The translations under genes were made by a program, and so were the position numbers. Shown piece after piece: positions 35,582 to 44,462 of a DNA stretch of 64,000 nt (the first letter of the stretch is position 1; each line of letters opens with the position of its first letter). The notes below the pieces were generated by a model. It was not told where the DNA came from. It searched no databases and worked only from the letters and a program-made list of their open reading frames with translations. The stretch is from 20CM-2-55-15 sp963738025 (lineage in GTDB: Bacteria > Acidobacteriota > Terriglobia > 20CM-2-55-15), in contig CAVTWA010000027.1 of NCBI GenBank assembly GCA_963738025.1, positions 62,001 through 126,000 of the forward strand. The letters run 5' to 3'.

Positions 35582-36670
35582 ATGGCATTTGCCCTCAGGG
35601 TTCCGCAGGAAGTTCATTTCGGGAAAGGCGAAGTCCGGAAGTTACCGGAGATCGTTGGCCGCTTCGGGCGGCGGCCTTTCGTCGTAACCGGTTCCCGTCC
35701 TGCGCCTGTCACTTTTGGCGATCATGTGCCATGGTCGGTGCGGGGCGAGCCAGAGATCGCAACGGCCGATGAGGGAGCGAGGCTTTGCCGCGAATCCGGC
35801 TGCGACCTGGTTGTCGCGATCGGAGGCGGAAGCGTTCTGGATACCGCCAAAGCCGCGGCGGCGCTTGCAGTGAATGGCGGCGAGGCGTTGGATTATCTCG
35901 AAGGCGTCGGCCGCGGCCGCGTTCTCGAGCGGCCGTCGCTGCCTTTTATCGCGGTGCCGACGACGGCGGGAAGCGGATCGGAGGCGACGCGCAACTCCGT
36001 TCTCCGGGTGCCGGGCCTGAAGGTGAAACGGAGTCTGCGCAGCGAATTCATGGTTCCACGCGTTGCCGTCGTCGATCCGGAGCTGTCGGAAAGCTGTCCG
36101 CTTCCTGTCGCCGCTTCGGCGGGACTCGATGCATTGACACACTTGATCGAAGGCTATGTCTCGACAGGGGCGCAGCCGACAACCGATGCTCTGGCCCTCA
36201 AGGGGATCGTGCTGGCGGCACGGGGCCTTGCCGGCCTTTCGCGTGGAAAGTTCGACGTGGAAGCCATGTCTCTGGCCAGCTTCTGGGGTGGAATTGTCCT
36301 TGCGAACGCCGGCCTTGGCGCCGTCCATGGCCTCGTTGCTCCGCTCGGCGGGCGCTTCGCCGTGCCGCATGGAATGGGATGCGCCTGCCTTCTTTCCGCA
36401 ACGATGAAGGCAAATATCAGAGCTCTTCGATCGCGCTCGCCTGAAAGTCCTGCTCTCGCCCGGTACGCCGAGATCGCCGAAGCCCTGCGCGATGTGCCCG
36501 ATCTCGACGGCCTTCGCAGGGACCTGGGTGTGCCGTCACTCGGAACTTTCGGGCTTGTGCCAGAACAGTTTTCGGACGTTATCGCCGGTTCGCGCGCCGG
36601 CAGCATGAATTACAACCCGATTACGTTGACGGATCCGGAGTTGGAGACAATCCTGACGGAGTCTATGTAA
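35582..36670 (+). CDS. Iron-containing alcohol dehydrogenase
   Basis: 362 residues of the group III dehydrogenase fold. NAD(P) binding is at AIGGGSVLDTAKAAA (about 81-95), PTTAGSGSEATRNSV follows, and metal ligands lie in SAGLDALTHLIEGY (Asp, His) and GAVHGLVAPLGGRFAVPHGMG (His, His). The N-terminal region is shorter than in many members. It is adjacent to the ABM protein with no gap. Substrate not determinable; the pair suggests reduction or isomerisation of a small aldehyde or ketone. Confidence 0.9.
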   Translation: MAFALRVPQEVHFGKGEVRKLPEIVGRFGRRPFVVTGSRPAPVTFGDHVPWSVRGEPEIATADEGARLCRESGCDLVVAIGGGSVLDTAKAAAALAVNGGEALDYLEGVGRGRVLERPSLPFIAVPTTAGSGSEATRNSVLRVPGLKVKRSLRSEFMVPRVAVVDPELSESCPLPVAASAGLDALTHLIEGYVSTGAQPTTDALALKGIVLAARGLAGLSRGKFDVEAMSLASFWGGIVLANAGLGAVHGLVAPLGGRFAVPHGMGCACLLSATMKANIRALRSRSPESPALARYAEIAEALRDVPDLDGLRRDLGVPSLGTFGLVPEQFSDVIAGSRAGSMNYNPITLTDPELETILTESM

Positions 36671-36673
36671 ACG

Positions 36674-37576
36674 TTACAGTACTCCCGCCTGCCTCATGAC
36701 CGTCTCGCACTTCTGCTTAATGCGCGACCCAACCTCGAAGGGATCTCCCTGGGTCAGTTCCGCCAGGAACAGCTCGACAGAAAGCGCGCCGCGGTACTGC
36801 TTTTCCGCCAGTTTTTTGAGTATCGGGACTACTGGAGCTTTCCCATCCCCCGGAATCACTCTGCCATTGTTATCGATGATCTCCCGAGGCGTATCCAGGA
36901 TGTCCTGAAAGTGAACGTGCGCGAGCTCGCCGGGCATGATCATGTCGAGATCTTCGAATTTGCTCAGACCGGACCAGAAATGAAAAAAGTCCAGCATCGG
37001 CCGTACGTTTGGATGTGCCGCTTCACGAATCATCTTGAGCGATGTGCTGAGCGTCGCGATGTGGGTGGACGTGCGGGCAAATTCGATCATCGCCGTCAGG
37101 TTGTACTGTTTCGCAATTTCTCCAGCTTCCCGGATGCAATCCGGAGTCGCTTTATAATCCTCGGCCGTCACTTTCCGGTTCGTCACAGAAGGGCAATAGA
37201 TCTTTTGTAATCCGATACTGGAAAACTGATCACAGCGCTTTTTCCAGGTCTCCAGAGAAGCCGCGCGCGCCGGACCCGGTATCCACAAATCCGGTAACAC
37301 GGCAGCGGATGAGACCGGCGTCAGGCCCAGATCCGTTACGACTTTTTTGGCGGCCGCAATGTTATCGGTTTTCAGGAAGTCCTCCAGCATCGTATCCGTC
37401 AGTTCAACGTGCTTGATGCCAGCCTTGGCCCAGCCTTCCAGCGATTTGCGATAACCGGCCGAACGGGACGTGTTCTGATGAATCGAGAGAAGCATCTTGC
37501 CGGATGCCGCGGTCTGTCTTCCGCCTGCCAGCGAAAGTGCGAATGGAGCGATAAGCATTCCTCGTCTAGAAATCAT
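36674..37576 (-). CDS. Exported sugar-phosphate isomerase/epimerase-like TIM barrel
   Basis: 300 residues from ATG 37576 (MISRRGMLIAPFALSLAGG, Tat-like RR signal); longer starts exist to 37633. AP-endonuclease-2/xylose-isomerase-like barrel: GWAKAGIKHVELTD, NLTAMIEFART, VRPMLDFFHFW, ELAHVHFQDI and ALSVELFLAE supply the Glu/Asp/His metal ligands. Its end lies 3 bp from the convergent alcohol dehydrogenase stop. Substrate unknown. Confidence 0.83.
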   Translation of the reverse strand: MISRRGMLIAPFALSLAGGRQTAASGKMLLSIHQNTSRSAGYRKSLEGWAKAGIKHVELTDTMLEDFLKTDNIAAAKKVVTDLGLTPVSSAAVLPDLWIPGPARAASLETWKKRCDQFSSIGLQKIYCPSVTNRKVTAEDYKATPDCIREAGEIAKQYNLTAMIEFARTSTHIATLSTSLKMIREAAHPNVRPMLDFFHFWSGLSKFEDLDMIMPGELAHVHFQDILDTPREIIDNNGRVIPGDGKAPVVPILKKLAEKQYRGALSVELFLAELTQGDPFEVGSRIKQKCETVMRQAGVL

Positions 37577-37661
37577 GCGCGGAACTATAACTCGTTTGGG
37601 CGCGCTTTGCACGCAGGCGCGGGTATAACGCAACGGTCGTCCTGGTCCGCTGCGGGGTAAG

Positions 37662-37755
37662 GATAAGCCACGGATTGAACGGATTTAACGGATGGGCGCT
37701 TTAACCGTCTGTTAAATGCGCCCATCCGTTAAATCCGTTCAATCCGTGGCTTATC
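37662..37755. repeat. Perfect 38-base inverted repeat
   Basis: Two perfectly complementary 38-base arms, each starting GATAAGCCACGGATTGAACG, flank an 18-base loop. This is the best-preserved copy of the family also seen at 17592-17654 and as a half-site at 3072. It is downstream of the minus-strand wHTH/membrane gene end (37763) and could terminate it. Confidence 0.95.
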
Positions 37756-37762
37756 AACTTCT

Positions 37763-38595
37763 TCAACCATGAGGCTTATAGATACCGCGAATCAATGTTC
37801 GTTGCGCGAATGGAAGGTAAGCCATGCCGGCACTGCCGGCTAACGCGATGCCGATTCCCAGGGCCGGGACTGCCAGAATCGGAGAAGCGGCCCATAAGGC
37901 ATCCAGGACAAAAACGAAGGGAAACAACCTCATGTAATTCCGTCCAGCGGACGGATGGCGCCACGCCACCGAGGTTATCAGGTAAAGGCGAACTGCAATG
38001 CCGCACATCGCGGCCACGATCAGCATTGGAAAGGTGATGGCAACGGGTACGAAGCCTGCTGCACTCAAAGCGCCTTCCAACTCCGGGATATAGTGCAAAG
38101 CGACGCAGTACATGACGAGGTAACCAGCCTGGATGAACAGGAATAAGAACCGGGAGAGCGCCGGATATGGAATTGAAAATTGCTCTCCGCAGGTGGTTGA
38201 GCGGGGGCGGTTTCTCCACCAGATTCCGCTGCGGGCGTAACCGCCGCCTCCGTTTTGCGGGCGGTGAGGACAAAGGCGGTGAAGCGATACCCAACTTTGG
38301 GAATGGTCTGGACGTATTTCGGGTCGTCAGGGTCATCGTCCAAAGCCTCCCGCACCTTCTTTACGGCCGTGTTGATTGCATGCTCGAACTCCACAAATCT
38401 GCCGTCCGGCCATAATGCCTGTTGAATCTCGAGGCGGGTCACCACTTCGCCGGCCCGCGTCACGAGCAGCGTCAACAGTCGTGCGGGTTGACCTTGAAGC
38501 CGCACGCCCTGCCCGTCTTTATATAATTCGCCGGTGGAAAGGTCGAATTCGAAGCCTTCGAACCGGATTCTTTTATCCCCTTGAATCTGAGTCAT
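37763..38595 (-). pseudogene. OmpR-type wHTH DNA-binding domain fused to a membrane domain, one frameshift
   Basis: The N-terminal 110 residues form a Trans_reg_C winged helix: FEGFEFDLSTGELYKDGQG, QGQPARLLTLLVTRAGEVVT and DPKYVQTIPKVGYRF. A Pro/Ala linker follows. Near 38185, in a run of T, the frame shifts; the second frame continues with LSRFLFLFIQAGYLVMYCVA, IAVRLYLITS and FVLDALWAASPILAVPALGI, about four TM helices, to 37763. One missing base would restore a 277-residue CadC-like one-component membrane regulator. A sequencing error is likely. Confidence 0.7.
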
Positions 38596-38737
38596 CTAGA
38601 CGCGATATACACAAAGGTATTTGGCGGTTCAGAACTTTTTCAGATGCAGTTCACGCGTTTCTCAGGCTCCGTGCATTGCCGGCGAGTCTGCTTCGCTGCA
38701 TCCTTCACGCATGTTAAGCCAAAGGGGGACAGAACGC

Positions 38738-39431
38738 ATGCTCGATCACGCGGAGTCGTTTTCAACCACATTTAAGGATGCGGCGCGCCGCCAGGAAAGT
38801 CTGCTCAGTTCAGTGGAAAGGAGAGTTCTTATCGCAATCGCCCGTCGGTCTGCCCTGCCGGGTGAACTCGGATCATCTGACGGCGCTCGGTTTCCTTGGA
38901 ATGGTCCTGGCCGGCGGATGTTACTTCTATGCAAAATGGAATTCACTCGCGCTCATCGGCGCCGTCATTTGCCTGGGAGTGAACTGGTTCGGAGACAGCC
39001 TGGACGGGACTCTTGCCCGAATCCGAAACCGGCAACGTCCCCGTTATGGATTCTATGTGGATCACATCATGGATTCATTCGGCGCGATCTTTCTGATTGG
39101 CGGTCTCGGTCTGTCTGGATATATGACCGGGACGGTGGCCCTGGCGGTGATCGTTGCGTACTTTCTTCTGGCGATCGAGATCTATCTGGCAGCCTATACC
39201 GTCGGAATATTCCGCCTTTCCTTCGGGGCCGCCGGGCCGACCGAACTGAGGATTGTGCTCGCAGTGGGAACCCTGGTGCTGCTTAAAAAACCGGTAGTCC
39301 ACATTGGCGCCGAGCCATATTTGTTGTGTGATGTGGGTGCGGTGACTGCAGTTGCCGTAATGATATCGTTGACGATCTACTCCACGATTCAACACACGAT
39401 TCGCTTGTTCCGTCAGGAGCGACTGTCATGA
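38738..39431 (+). pseudogene. CDP-alcohol phosphatidyltransferase, one frameshift
   Basis: Starts at ATG 38738 (MLDHAESFSTTFKDAARRQE), reads to IAIARR near 38850, then one extra base shifts the frame; the other frame continues LPCRVNSDHLTALGFLGMVL. The catalytic CDP-OH-P motif DSLDGTLARIRNRQRPRYGF followed by YVDHIMD is intact, with several TM helices after it. It is coupled to the next gene (ATGA overlap). Family role: moves a phosphoalcohol from a CDP-alcohol, as in phospholipid synthesis. About 230 residues when corrected. Confidence 0.8.
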
Positions 39432-40840
39432 CCGTCAGGGTTTCGGAATGGTTGAAGTTCAATGCCGTCGGGACGCTCGGCGCCATTGTGCAATTGTGCA
39501 TGCTGGCTCTGCTCAAGGCTGGTTTGGAACTGAACTATCTGGCGGCCGCTGCAATTGCAGTGGAGGCTGCCGTCCTGCACAATTTCTTGTGGCACGAACG
39601 TTGGACATGGCGTGAGCGGACGATCGCCCGTCATTCCGGTCTGGCGGGCAGGATAATGCGTTTCCACCTTACCAATGGCTTCATATCCTTGTGCGGCAAT
39701 ATGACGTTCATGTGGCTGTTCGTTTCAAAACTGCGCCTGGGATATTTCTCGGCCAACATCCTGGCGATTGCAGTCTGCTCGCTGGCGAACTTCTGGCTGA
39801 GTGACCACTGCGTCTTTCGTTCGAAGCCCGACGGTACGGCGCTGCGCAGCAACGTGGTGTTGGGTTCATTCCTGATGTTGGCGCTTCCCCTGCCCGCCCT
39901 CTATGAGAACAGCGCTGCCGACAAACTGATCCGCTCGGCAACTGAATTTACCTACATGCTGCGTCTGCCCGAAGCGCGCGCTGCAGCGCATGAGCTGCAG
40001 CGGAAATATCCCGATCATCCGAGTGGATTTCTGATCGAGGCGGAAACCTATTGGTGGGAAGCTCAGGCAAATCCAGACGATAAGAAAATCGAGGCCGACT
40101 ATTATCGCGCACAGCAGATCGCGCAGGAGAAGGCCGAAGGCGCAATTCAGGCAGGGAAGTACTACAAGCCTGAGCTCCTGGCGTACCTGGCATCTGCATA
40201 TGGGAGCTACGCCCGATTCCAGGTAACGCAAAAAGATGCGTATTTATCAGCCTTGCGGGCGGGACTGCGCGCACACGACTATGCGCAGCAGGTTTATGCC
40301 CTCGACAGCAGCTATTACGACGTGTATGTGGGATTAGGCGCGTTTAATTATTTTGCCGGAACCTTGCCTGCGGCGATCAAGCCATTTGCCCGGCTTCTCG
40401 GCGCCACCGGAGACAAAAATCTTGGCGTGAATCAACTTCACACCGCCATGGAAAAGGCGCGATACTCCCGGACGGAAGCCCGCATCGTCTACTATTCGGC
40501 GTTGCTTTCGGACAACCAGTACGCTCAGGCATTCCCAATCCTTCAAGCCCTGATCTCGGATTATCCGGACAATTTCGTTTTGTACGATTGGGCAGCAGAA
40601 TGGTTTCGAGAGCAAAACAAAATCTCCGAAGGTGCGGACTACTTTGATCGCATGCACGAAAAACAATTGAAACGCTCGCCGCTCCTGGCGCAATACGCTC
40701 TACTGGAAAGAGCCGGCCTGCAGCTGGATGGGGGATCCACCAGAGAGGCCGCGCAGACGGTACAACGGATCCGGTCTATACCGAATACGGATGTTCTGCT
40801 CAACCGGAAGGTGGAAGCACTGGCCAAACGGCTGCATTAG
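39428..40840 (+). CDS. GtrA-like membrane domain fused to a TPR-like helical domain
   Basis: 470 residues. Residues 1-130 look like GtrA: four TM helices, with KFNAVGTLGAIVQLCMLALL, NFLWHERWTWRER and ANFWLSDHCVFRSKP. After another hydrophobic segment (about 140-155), residues 160-470 are alpha-solenoid-like, with SATEFTYMLRLPEARAAAHE, AYGSYARFQVTQKDAYLSAL and YDVYVGLGAFNYFAGTLPAA. GtrA proteins help flip lipid-linked sugars; the solenoid is probably extracytoplasmic. The 4-bp overlap with the CDP-alcohol transferase implies joint function in envelope lipid modification. Confidence 0.78.
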   Translation: MTVRVSEWLKFNAVGTLGAIVQLCMLALLKAGLELNYLAAAAIAVEAAVLHNFLWHERWTWRERTIARHSGLAGRIMRFHLTNGFISLCGNMTFMWLFVSKLRLGYFSANILAIAVCSLANFWLSDHCVFRSKPDGTALRSNVVLGSFLMLALPLPALYENSAADKLIRSATEFTYMLRLPEARAAAHELQRKYPDHPSGFLIEAETYWWEAQANPDDKKIEADYYRAQQIAQEKAEGAIQAGKYYKPELLAYLASAYGSYARFQVTQKDAYLSALRAGLRAHDYAQQVYALDSSYYDVYVGLGAFNYFAGTLPAAIKPFARLLGATGDKNLGVNQLHTAMEKARYSRTEARIVYYSALLSDNQYAQAFPILQALISDYPDNFVLYDWAAEWFREQNKISEGADYFDRMHEKQLKRSPLLAQYALLERAGLQLDGGSTREAAQTVQRIRSIPNTDVLLNRKVEALAKRLH

Positions 40841-40987
40841 CTGAACGATCGAGTCCGGCAGGCAGGGCGGCATTGAGGATATGGGACGTGATCGATTAGA
40901 ATCAAAAAGAAGAGCCTGTACTCCGTAAACCTTTAACAGTGATCTGCCTGCCGGATTTTCGAATCAAAGTTTTCAGGAGAACACCTT

Positions 40988-41830
40988 ATGCAAACGCGGA
41001 GTGCACAGCCCTGCATCATCACGGTCGCCATCACCGGATCACTTCCCCGCAAAGAGAACAATCCTGCGGTGCCGATTACGGTCACGGAGCAGGTCGAGTC
41101 CACACATGCCGCCTTCGAAGCAGGCGCAGCCCTGGTTCACCTGCACGTTCGCAACGACGATCAATCGACCACTTCGAATCCGGATAAGTTTGCGGAGTTC
41201 CAGGAGCGTATTCGCAAGCTTTGTGCGGGAATCATCGTTCAGTTTTCGACGGGGGGACGCTCAGGTGTCGGATCCGAGAGGGGCGGAATGCTGCACCACC
41301 GGCCAGATATGGCGTCGCTCTCGACCGGATCCTGCAACTTCCCGACTCGTGTTTACGAGAACCCGCCGGATCTTATCCAGGAACTGGCGGAAAGGATGAG
41401 CCGCTATGGGGTAAAGCCGGAGATCGAAGTGTTTGATCTGGCGATGCTTTACAATGCCGTCAAGTATGCGCGTGACGGTTTGCTCAAGGAGCCTCTCCAC
41501 ATGCAGTTCGTCCTTGGTGTCAAACATGCATTGCCGGTGGAGCGCGATATTCTCGAATTCGAAACGGCCAAGCTCAAGGAACTGATGCCTGAGGCCACGT
41601 GGGTTGCCGCAGGCATCGGTCGTCATCAACTGGAGGTCAACCGTTGGTGCCTCGAGATGGGCGGCCACTGCCGTACAGGGCTCGAGGACAATATACGATG
41701 GGATAAGAACCGCCTCGCCGAATCAAATGCCGAACTGGTAAAGCGTGTCGCCGATCTGTGCAGCGAATTCAACCGTACCGTGGCTTCTCCTGAAGTCGCG
41801 CGCAAAATTCTGGGCTTGAACGGAACGTAG
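40988..41830 (+). CDS. Beta-keto acid cleavage enzyme (BKACE, DUF849)
   Basis: 280 residues starting after AGGAGA. Typical TIM-barrel features: ITVAITGSLPRKENNPAVPI, GAALVHLHVRNDD (metal His-x-His), QFSTGGRSG, TGSCNFPTRVYENPP, KPEIEVFDLAML and GGHCRTGLEDNIRW. These enzymes cleave beta-keto acids using acetyl-CoA; the 3-keto-5-aminohexanoate enzyme is the best-known member, but the substrate here cannot be told. It stands alone on the plus strand, convergent with the PepSY gene 5 bp away. Confidence 0.93.
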   Translation: MQTRSAQPCIITVAITGSLPRKENNPAVPITVTEQVESTHAAFEAGAALVHLHVRNDDQSTTSNPDKFAEFQERIRKLCAGIIVQFSTGGRSGVGSERGGMLHHRPDMASLSTGSCNFPTRVYENPPDLIQELAERMSRYGVKPEIEVFDLAMLYNAVKYARDGLLKEPLHMQFVLGVKHALPVERDILEFETAKLKELMPEATWVAAGIGRHQLEVNRWCLEMGGHCRTGLEDNIRWDKNRLAESNAELVKRVADLCSEFNRTVASPEVARKILGLNGT

Positions 41831-41835
41831 ACTGT

Positions 41836-42801
41836 TCAATTTCGTCCAACTTTCTTTCGGACGACGCGATTCCACCACATCACAGCGCCGGTCACAAACA
41901 TCGCCGCCGGTGCAAGGCCGGCGAGAGCCCAAAGGAACTTTGTCGCCTGGTCGCAGAGTCCGGGCCCGTGGCAGGGAATACCGATTCCATTGATACGGCC
42001 GAAATGCAGGTAAGCCAGCCAGTAGATCACCGTATCAACAGTGCGAACCCCCGCGTTGTCGGCAGTGGCAGGCTGAATCCGATCGGCGAAGTCCTGAAAC
42101 ACTTGAGGGTTGCCCAGGTAAGCTCCGCTCAAACCGAACAAGACGATAATGCCGAGAGTCCAGAACCCGAGCATGCTATGAAGATCCCACGTGAAGCGTC
42201 GCCACCCGACATTCCTGCGTACGGTCAGGCTTCGCCGCCACGTCTTGATCCCGGGCCACCACACGACGATTCCGGTCAATGCGAGGATGATAAACAGGAT
42301 TGCACCGAGACCGTTGATGCTGCGACCCGTTGTACCGGTGAGCAGGTCATCGTGTAACTCGAGAAGCTTTGAAATGGCTTTGATGCCTGGCGGGACGGCA
42401 TCGCCCAGATCTTTTCCCGTATATGGGTTGAACAAACGGTTTTTGCTGCCAGTCCAGCCGGTGAGAGAGACGGTGACGGCTTGATCAAGGTTCTGTCCGC
42501 CGCTGATACGGAGCAGCGTGTATCCGGGATATTCGCGTATTGCTGCGGCTTTCAATTCATCATCGGTTAAGCGTGGACCCGACTGCGCAACGACGATCGG
42601 AGCACGAGTCGCTGCTCTGTAGAGTTCATTACTGTAGACGACAATGCTGCCGGTGACGCTGGCCATGAGGACATACAGCCCGACACCTATTCCGCTCCAC
42701 GTGTGAAGCTGAAAGATCGCTCTGCGCAACCAAATGGTCTGTGGTTGTGAAACCCATCGCTGCCAGTACGTCATGCGTTCGCCCAGATAATGATCGCGCA
42801 T
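41836..42801 (-). CDS. PepSY-associated membrane protein
   Basis: 321 residues with about four TM helices: LYVLMASVTGSIVVYSNELY, AILFIILALTGIVVWWPG, MLGFWTLGIIVLFGLSGAYL and FLWALAGLAPAAMFVTGAVM. Conserved His in FQLHTWSGI, LHDDLLT and WDLHSMLGFW resemble heme-ligand positions of the PiuB/FegB-like family linked to siderophore iron reduction. A periplasmic PepSY-like loop lies between TM1 and TM2. No TonB receptor gene is adjacent. The start at 42801 could be replaced by the Met ten codons in. Confidence 0.85.
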   Translation of the reverse strand: MRDHYLGERMTYWQRWVSQPQTIWLRRAIFQLHTWSGIGVGLYVLMASVTGSIVVYSNELYRAATRAPIVVAQSGPRLTDDELKAAAIREYPGYTLLRISGGQNLDQAVTVSLTGWTGSKNRLFNPYTGKDLGDAVPPGIKAISKLLELHDDLLTGTTGRSINGLGAILFIILALTGIVVWWPGIKTWRRSLTVRRNVGWRRFTWDLHSMLGFWTLGIIVLFGLSGAYLGNPQVFQDFADRIQPATADNAGVRTVDTVIYWLAYLHFGRINGIGIPCHGPGLCDQATKFLWALAGLAPAAMFVTGAVMWWNRVVRKKVGRN

Positions 42802-42942
42802 TGTATCGCTTCGAGTCTTGTTCTGCGAAGTTGGCGTGATATTCGATTCAGGTCAAAAAGAAGGAACAATCCATGGACGTCTTCGAAGCTGTGCGAACAG
42901 TTGAATTGGGTTGGCTTCACGGGACTGAATGATGTCGTAGGG

Positions 42943-43019
42943 TAATTCGGGGACGGTTGCCTAAATCAGCTAAATTAGGACTGCAAATTTAGCTGATTTA
43001 GGCAACCGTCCCCGAATTA
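42943..43019. repeat. Perfect 34-base inverted repeat containing a gene's stop codon
   Basis: Perfect arms that begin TAATTCGGGGACGGTTGCC, with a 9-base loop. The right arm ends with the TAA stop of the minus-strand amidohydrolase gene (43017-43019). A half-copy lies at 46889-46922. Probable mobile palindromic element that may double as a terminator. Confidence 0.95.
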
Positions 43020-44363
43020 TTTCGTCCCTGCCAGGAACTTCGCTTTCAATGCTGCGCGATCGATTTCGGCGCCTCGGAGGTAGACCTTATTAATCCTGTG
43101 CGTATTGGCGATGTTCTCGAGCGGATTGGCGTCGAGTACGACAAAGTCGGCTTCCTTGCCGGCGCTGAGCGTGCCCATCCGCGTCAGCCCCAGAATTCGG
43201 GCGTTGACGGAGGTTGCCGCCTGGATTGCTTCGGCGGTTGTGAATCCGCAGCGCACGTAATATTCGATCTGCTGGTGAGGACCAAAGCCGTCGCCGGTTC
43301 CGTCGGTACCCAAACCGATGATCATGCCGGCATCGTGAATCTTCTTCACGTTGCGGCAATGCAGCTCGAAGAGTTCATTCGGTGGATTACCCGCCTTTGT
43401 TCTGGTGTCCAGCTGGCGCCGCAGGTTGGCGATGGTCGCAGCCGGAAGGGTCTCGGCTAGAAGTTTGATTTCTTCGTCCGTTTCGCCGGGCCCCGGGATG
43501 TTGGGGCCGGTCCACACTTTCGGGTGTGCCTTTACCAGAGCGATGTATTCGGCATCGACGTCGCGGTCGCGAACGGTATGGACGAATCCATCGACGCCGG
43601 ATTTCAGAAGGTCTTTGGCATCGGCGAGCGCGGATGTGCGGCTCAGATGCGCAAGAGTTTCCATACCGTTTTTGTGCGCTTCATCGATGATGGCCCGATA
43701 CACTTCGGGCTTCAGCTTGGGTACGGTGCCTTCACGATCGTCGACCCAGAACTTGACGAAATGCACGCCGCGCGCTTTCAGCTCCCGAACGTGCTGGCGT
43801 CCTTCTTCCGGAGTGGCTGCGCCGTAAGGAATACCCAGACGCGCTTCTCCCGGCGGGCCAGCGGTGGAAGTAGCAGCGATCCCTTTTCCAACGGTCAGGA
43901 ATCTCGCCGCATTCGGGATTGTCTCGTCCCGGAGCTTGTAGGCGAGCTCCTGATCAGCTTCGAGTCCCATACTCATGGCCGCGGCTGTTCCGTAATAAGC
44001 ATAGCGCTGAAGCTGGTCGATCAGATTTTCGCGCGTGTAGTTCGCTTTGGTGTTGGAGCCGTCCTTCTCATTGACCAGACCAATGTGGTTGTGTCCATCG
44101 ATCAATGCAGGAATGACAGTTTTGCCTGTCAGATCAACGCGAGTCGCGTTGGCGGGCGGTTGGCGTTCGCCCTTGCGGCCCACCCAGGAAAACGAATCGC
44201 CTTCAACCAGGAACGCGGAGTTTTCGATCGCCGGGGTTTTGTCGCCGATGATAAGCCGCCCGCCTTCGAACCATACCGCGGCGCGTCGCGTCTGCGGCAC
44301 GACCATCGTGGGCAAGCACGCTGCCGCGATTAAGAGTAATGGTAATAGTCGCCGGACTGACAT
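43017..44363 (-). CDS. Exported amidohydrolase, imidazolonepropionase-like
   Basis: 448 residues with a signal peptide (about 1-24). Metal-dependent hydrolase superfamily: PALIDGHNHIGL (His-x-His, about 87-98), VHFVKFWVDDR (bridging Lys), ETLAHLSRT and GFVHTVRD (His ligands), GLGTDGTGDGFGP (catalytic Asp), and a closing LGLTRMGTLSAGKEADFVVL. Such secreted members are common in Acidobacteriota and act on amide or carbamate substrates or dipeptides. It is divergent from the 44463 gene. Its stop codon lies in the inverted repeat. Confidence 0.9.
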   Translation of the reverse strand: MSVRRLLPLLLIAAACLPTMVVPQTRRAAVWFEGGRLIIGDKTPAIENSAFLVEGDSFSWVGRKGERQPPANATRVDLTGKTVIPALIDGHNHIGLVNEKDGSNTKANYTRENLIDQLQRYAYYGTAAAMSMGLEADQELAYKLRDETIPNAARFLTVGKGIAATSTAGPPGEARLGIPYGAATPEEGRQHVRELKARGVHFVKFWVDDREGTVPKLKPEVYRAIIDEAHKNGMETLAHLSRTSALADAKDLLKSGVDGFVHTVRDRDVDAEYIALVKAHPKVWTGPNIPGPGETDEEIKLLAETLPAATIANLRRQLDTRTKAGNPPNELFELHCRNVKKIHDAGMIIGLGTDGTGDGFGPHQQIEYYVRCGFTTAEAIQAATSVNARILGLTRMGTLSAGKEADFVVLDANPLENIANTHRINKVYLRGAEIDRAALKAKFLAGTK

Positions 44364-44462
44364 GAGATCTCCTTCCCCGGGTTTATAACACCGGTTCAGG
44401 CACCTCTAAAAGGTTTTGCTGCAGAAGGCTTGAAGAGTAAAATCGCCAACGGAGCCAAAACC

